From assembly GCA_003650975.1 (NCBI GenBank), contig QMSU01000039.1, positions 1-8,021 on the forward strand: a stretch of 8,021 nucleotides of DNA, given 5' to 3'. Position numbers and translations under genes: made by a program. This document shows positions 5,311 to 8,021 of the stretch, one piece after another. Each line of letters opens with the position of its first letter. Within the stretch, counting starts at the first letter, position 1. The notes under the pieces were generated by a model. That model had not been told where the DNA came from and ran no database searches. It saw only the letters and a list, made by a program, of their open reading frames with translations. Source of the stretch: Thermoplasmata archaeon (lineage in GTDB: Archaea; Thermoplasmatota; E2; UBA202; JdFR-43).

Positions 5311-5330
5311 TGTTTTTCCATTTCATAGCA

Positions 5331-5726
5331 ATGTATGTGAAGGCAATTCCTGAGAAATGTTGCGGGTGCGTGATGTGCGAGGTGGTGTGTTCCATGAAGC
5401 ACTGGAATGTGGTCAACAGTTATCGCTCCGGAATAAGGGTGGAGAAAAAAAATGTCATCGAGGATGTTCCTTTCGTATGCAGTCACGGTCATCTCTGCAA
5501 TTTTGAGTGCATCGATGCGTGCAAGTTCGATGCCATGAAAAAGAATGATGCGGGCATTGTGTATGTGGACTATGAAAATTGCACGGGATGCAGGGCATGT
5601 GAACGGGCATGTCCCCTGCATGCAGTATGGATTCACGAAAAGAAAGCATATAAATGCGATTTGTGCGGCGGTGACCCGGAATGTGTGAAATTCTGTTCGC
5701 AGGATGCGCTGGTGGTGGAGGTGTGA
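5331..5726 (+). CDS. Four-cluster [4Fe-4S] ferredoxin, AOR partner subunit
   Basis: The 131-residue protein carries 17 cysteines, enough for four [4Fe-4S] clusters, as in the polyferredoxin subunits of AOR- and DMSO-reductase-type complexes. Groups: C10/C13/C16/C20 (with an extra C11), C50/C56/C60/C64, C84/C87/C90/C94 (the CTGCRACERACP motif) and C109/C112/C118/C122. There is no signal or Tat sequence, so it acts in the cytoplasm, presumably taking electrons from the tungsten subunit encoded 2 nt downstream. The same pairing is known for WOR5 and bacterial AorAB-type enzymes. The upstream in-frame extension to 5199 is rejected because it translates non-conserved sequence across the promoter. 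The end of the gene holds the ribosome-binding site of the next one. Confidence 0.92.
   Translation: MYVKAIPEKCCGCVMCEVVCSMKHWNVVNSYRSGIRVEKKNVIEDVPFVCSHGHLCNFECIDACKFDAMKKNDAGIVYVDYENCTGCRACERACPLHAVWIHEKKAYKCDLCGGDPECVKFCSQDALVVEV
5717..5723 (+). promoter_or_regulatory. Ribosome-binding site GGAGGTG for the AOR gene
   Basis: GGAGGTG overlaps the last codons of the ferredoxin gene, 5 bases before the ATG at 5729. This fixes the AOR start over an in-frame ATG at 5681 lying inside the ferredoxin gene, and suggests translational coupling. Confidence 0.7.
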
Positions 5727-5728
5727 AA

Positions 5729-7552
5729 ATGAACGGATACGGCGGAAGTGTATTGACGGTCAATCTTACCACGGGAGAGGGTGTGAAAAAACCGCTGGAT
5801 GAAAAACTGGCTGCACGGTATCTCGGCGGGTGCGGTTTCGGTGCCTATTTCATGAACAGGGTGGTGGATGCAAAGGTGGATGCGTTTTCACCGGACAATG
5901 CACTCATGGTGGCACCGGGGCTGTTTGTCGGTACCGCTGTCCCCACCGGCGGGAAAACATCATTCTTTTCAAAATCACCGCTCACCGGCGGATGGGGCGA
6001 GGGTGTCATGGGCGGTCGTATCGGCCTTTCCCTCAAACAGGCTGGATATGATATGCTCATACTGACCGGGAAGGCACAGAAACTCTCGTATCTTCTCATC
6101 AATGATAATGAGGTGGCCATAAAATCGGCAGAGCACCTGCAGGGGGCGACAACCAGAGATACGGCGGATGCCATTAAAGAGGATGAAGGAAAGGATGTGA
6201 TTGTGGCAGGCATCGGCATGGCCGGGGAGAAGCTGGTGCGCTTTGCCGTCATTGACTGCGAGGATCGCCAGTCCGGCAGGGGGGGCATCGGTGCGGTCAT
6301 GGGGAGCAAGAATCTCAAGGCCATAGCGGTGAGGGGCACCCATGATATACCGGTGGCAAACCCGGAAAAAATGTACCGGGTGATGGCCGAGGCCTACACG
6401 AAGCTCAAGGAGAGCCCGGCCTTCCAGGACGATGGAAAATATGGCACCGGGGAATTTCTCGAGTGGATGAACAAGGAGAAGGGAACGTTCCCCACGCGCA
6501 ACTGGCGGGAGGGGGTGTTCGACCGCCGCCAGCAGATTGACCCGTATTACTGGGCTCCACGATTTGCCATAAAGAACAAGGGGTGCGTACAGTGCACCAA
6601 ACCGTGCGGCAAGGCATTTGTCATGGAAAAGTTTGACGGCTCCCTCGATGGAATAGAATATGAAACCCTTTTCTCCCTCGGGGGAAACTGCGGCATAGAA
6701 GACGTGGAGTATGTCGCACGGGCCAACGAACTGTGCGATCTCCACGGCATGGACACCATCTCCGCCGGAGGAGTGGTGGGTCTTGTCATGGACCTGTATG
6801 AAAACGGCATTCTCGGAAAGGAAGAGCTCGGCGTGGATGCAACATTCGGAAATGGAGAGGCCCTGCTGGAACTCATCGAAAAAATGGCTCGCCGGGAGGG
6901 CATTGGCGACCTGCTTGCCGAGGGAGTGAAGAGAATCGCCGAAAAAATAGACAGTGGCGCAGAGGCGTATGCGGTGCATGTGCGGGGGATGGAACCACCC
7001 GCCTATGATGTGAGGGGAATAAAGGGGATGGCTCTCGCCTTCATGACATCACCGCGGGGTGCATGCCACCTGCGCTCTGGAGCATACGCACTGGAACTCA
7101 CCGGGAAATTCTGGAAATTTGAGGGCGTGGACCGGCTCAGCAGCAGGGACAAGGGATATGAGATAGCACAGATGGAAAATTTCATGGCGGTGTACGATTC
7201 GCTGGGCGTGTGCAAATTCTCAAGGGGAATCTATCTGCTCAACTTTGCCGATATGCTCGATGCGGTGACCGGAAAACCCCTGAGCGAGGACGAACTGGTG
7301 ACCATCGGAGAGAGAATATGCACCCTCAAACACATATTCAATATCAAGGCGGGATGGAAACGGGAGGACTGCAGGCTGCCGGAGAAGATACACCGGCCGA
7401 TTCCGGAGGGTGCAGCAAAGGGAAGTTTCGTGAGCACGGAGGAGGAAAGGGAGATGCTCGATGACTACTTTGCCGCACGGGGCTGGGACAGAAACGGCAT
7501 CCCCGGGAAGAAAAGACTTGAAGAGCTGGATATAGCCGAATTCATGGAATGA
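5729..7552 (+). CDS. aor: Aldehyde:ferredoxin oxidoreductase (tungsten-pterin enzyme)
   Basis: The 607-residue protein is a full-length AOR-family enzyme (Pyrococcus furiosus AOR has 605), oxidising aldehydes to acids and passing electrons to ferredoxin in the cytoplasm. It binds a bis-tungstopterin and one [4Fe-4S] cluster. Cluster ligands are C286, C289 and C293 (CVQCTKPC) plus C495 (GVCKF), matching the P. furiosus positions closely (288, 291, 295, 494). The N-terminal domain shows GGKTSFFSKSPLTGGWGEG (74-92) and AGYD (105-108); RQSGRGGIGAVMGSKNLKAI (180-199) and DVRG (427-430) are pterin-binding motifs, and H447 in RGACHLRSG lies where the family has a conserved active-site histidine. EYET (310-313) is the usual conserved acidic motif. 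It is second in an operon with a four-cluster ferredoxin. Family membership is secure; the exact aldehyde is unknown, and a WOR5-like role is possible given the partner. Confidence 0.96.
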   Translation: MNGYGGSVLTVNLTTGEGVKKPLDEKLAARYLGGCGFGAYFMNRVVDAKVDAFSPDNALMVAPGLFVGTAVPTGGKTSFFSKSPLTGGWGEGVMGGRIGLSLKQAGYDMLILTGKAQKLSYLLINDNEVAIKSAEHLQGATTRDTADAIKEDEGKDVIVAGIGMAGEKLVRFAVIDCEDRQSGRGGIGAVMGSKNLKAIAVRGTHDIPVANPEKMYRVMAEAYTKLKESPAFQDDGKYGTGEFLEWMNKEKGTFPTRNWREGVFDRRQQIDPYYWAPRFAIKNKGCVQCTKPCGKAFVMEKFDGSLDGIEYETLFSLGGNCGIEDVEYVARANELCDLHGMDTISAGGVVGLVMDLYENGILGKEELGVDATFGNGEALLELIEKMARREGIGDLLAEGVKRIAEKIDSGAEAYAVHVRGMEPPAYDVRGIKGMALAFMTSPRGACHLRSGAYALELTGKFWKFEGVDRLSSRDKGYEIAQMENFMAVYDSLGVCKFSRGIYLLNFADMLDAVTGKPLSEDELVTIGERICTLKHIFNIKAGWKREDCRLPEKIHRPIPEGAAKGSFVSTEEEREMLDDYFAARGWDRNGIPGKKRLEELDIAEFME

Positions 7553-8021
7553 AACACGCGGCCATCCTCATCACCCTTGTGATTCTTGCGGGCCAAATCA
7601 CGGCACCTTCCCATAGCACCGAGCATGAGGCACCGGTATCGCATGGCGACGTGCCATCATCTGTGGTTTCCTGCGGGAACGATGATGCCGCTCATTTCAA
7701 ATACCACGAGAATGAAAGCCATATCATCCACTGGTACGAGTGGTGGTATGCAAATATCAGGGGCGAGGAACAAGATATCATCATAATGTTTTTCACCTTC
7801 GGCAATCTGAATTGCCCACTCTCCCGGGTGGTGGGGGTGTTTGCAGCCCTGCTGGATGATGAGGAATGCATCGAATCTCTCACCTGCCGTCCGCTCATGG
7901 ATTTCACCCTGGATTACGAAAGGTGCAATGTCACCATAGGGGGGAACCGGTTTTACGAGGAAAATGGTACCTTTGTTATCACCTATCGGAAAGATGATTT
8001 CAGCGTTGTCATGACCATTGA
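7549..8021 (+). CDS. Exported CrtC/AttH-like (lipocalin-like) protein, partial
   Basis: The gene overlaps the AOR stop by ATGA and is cut by the window edge after 157 codons. Residues 1-19 form a typical signal peptide (MKH then a hydrophobic core, ending ITA). The mature part contains HWYEWWY (61-67) followed by alternating strand-like segments (DIIIMFFTFG, VVGVFAALLDD) and CNVTIGGNRFYEENGTF (126-142). These resemble the first calycin domain of the CrtC/AttH family, which includes carotenoid 1,2-hydratase and many proteins of unknown substrate. N-glycosylation sequons occur at N55, N127 and N139, suggesting exposure outside the cell. Four cysteines after the signal (42, 89, 107, 113) and one at 126 might form disulfides. 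Co-translation with a cytoplasmic AOR is unusual. The family call rests on motif memory, and the C-terminal half is not visible. Confidence 0.6.
   Translation, partial: MKHAAILITLVILAGQITAPSHSTEHEAPVSHGDVPSSVVSCGNDDAAHFKYHENESHIIHWYEWWYANIRGEEQDIIIMFFTFGNLNCPLSRVVGVFAALLDDEECIESLTCRPLMDFTLDYERCNVTIGGNRFYEENGTFVITYRKDDFSVVMTI

Noticed and set aside
5975..6979. Long antisense ORF (334 codons) opposite the AOR gene
   Set aside because: The plus strand encodes an unmistakable full-length AOR here with all cluster ligands in place; the antisense ORF is a by-product of codon usage and has no recognisable motifs.

Overview
The window looks archaeal. Several genes have a TATA-like box centred about 25-30 bp before the start codon and little or no leader (radical SAM gene, ferredoxin gene, the GTG-started membrane protein), while genes inside tight clusters carry Shine-Dalgarno sequences (AOR, AlkD). 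The content fits too: a tetraether-lipid-synthase-like radical SAM enzyme, a tungsten-type aldehyde:ferredoxin oxidoreductase (AOR) with its polyferredoxin, and a DUF3795 protein. An anaerobic euryarchaeon, perhaps Thermoplasmata-like, is my best guess; the lineage is inference.

Region 1-2144 reads on the minus strand. At the far left are a promoter and start codon for a gene that leaves the window, then a 93-codon exported mini-protein, then a well-conserved AlkD-type DNA alkylation repair protein (457-1152). Upstream of that lie three very short, closely abutting ORFs of uncertain reality (1162-1548) and a DUF3795 gene split by a 2-base frameshift (1552-2144).

Region 2145-2437 has no gene but is rich in inverted repeats. 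A 129-bp segment (2203-2331) has imperfect terminal inverted repeats and an exact 8-bp flanking direct repeat, like a miniature insertion element. A separate 9-bp inverted repeat sits just ahead of the promoter of the plus-strand radical SAM gene.

Region 2438-4108 encodes the 556-residue Tes-like radical SAM protein. It has the catalytic and C-terminal motifs of the family but no cysteine in the N-terminal segment that normally carries a mononuclear metal site. Convergent to it are a 52-codon cysteine-containing small protein (4117-4275, minus) and a six-helix membrane protein of unknown function (4382-5041, minus).

Region 5042-5330 is a divergent intergenic region with two perfect palindromes. 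It drives a compact plus-strand operon: a four-cluster ferredoxin (5331-5726), AOR (5729-7552, 2-nt gap) and, overlapping AOR by ATGA, an exported protein with the EWWY motif of the CrtC/AttH lipocalin-like family (7549 to the window edge). AOR would oxidise aldehydes in the cytoplasm and pass electrons to the polyferredoxin; the role of an exported lipocalin-like protein in the same transcript is not obvious.
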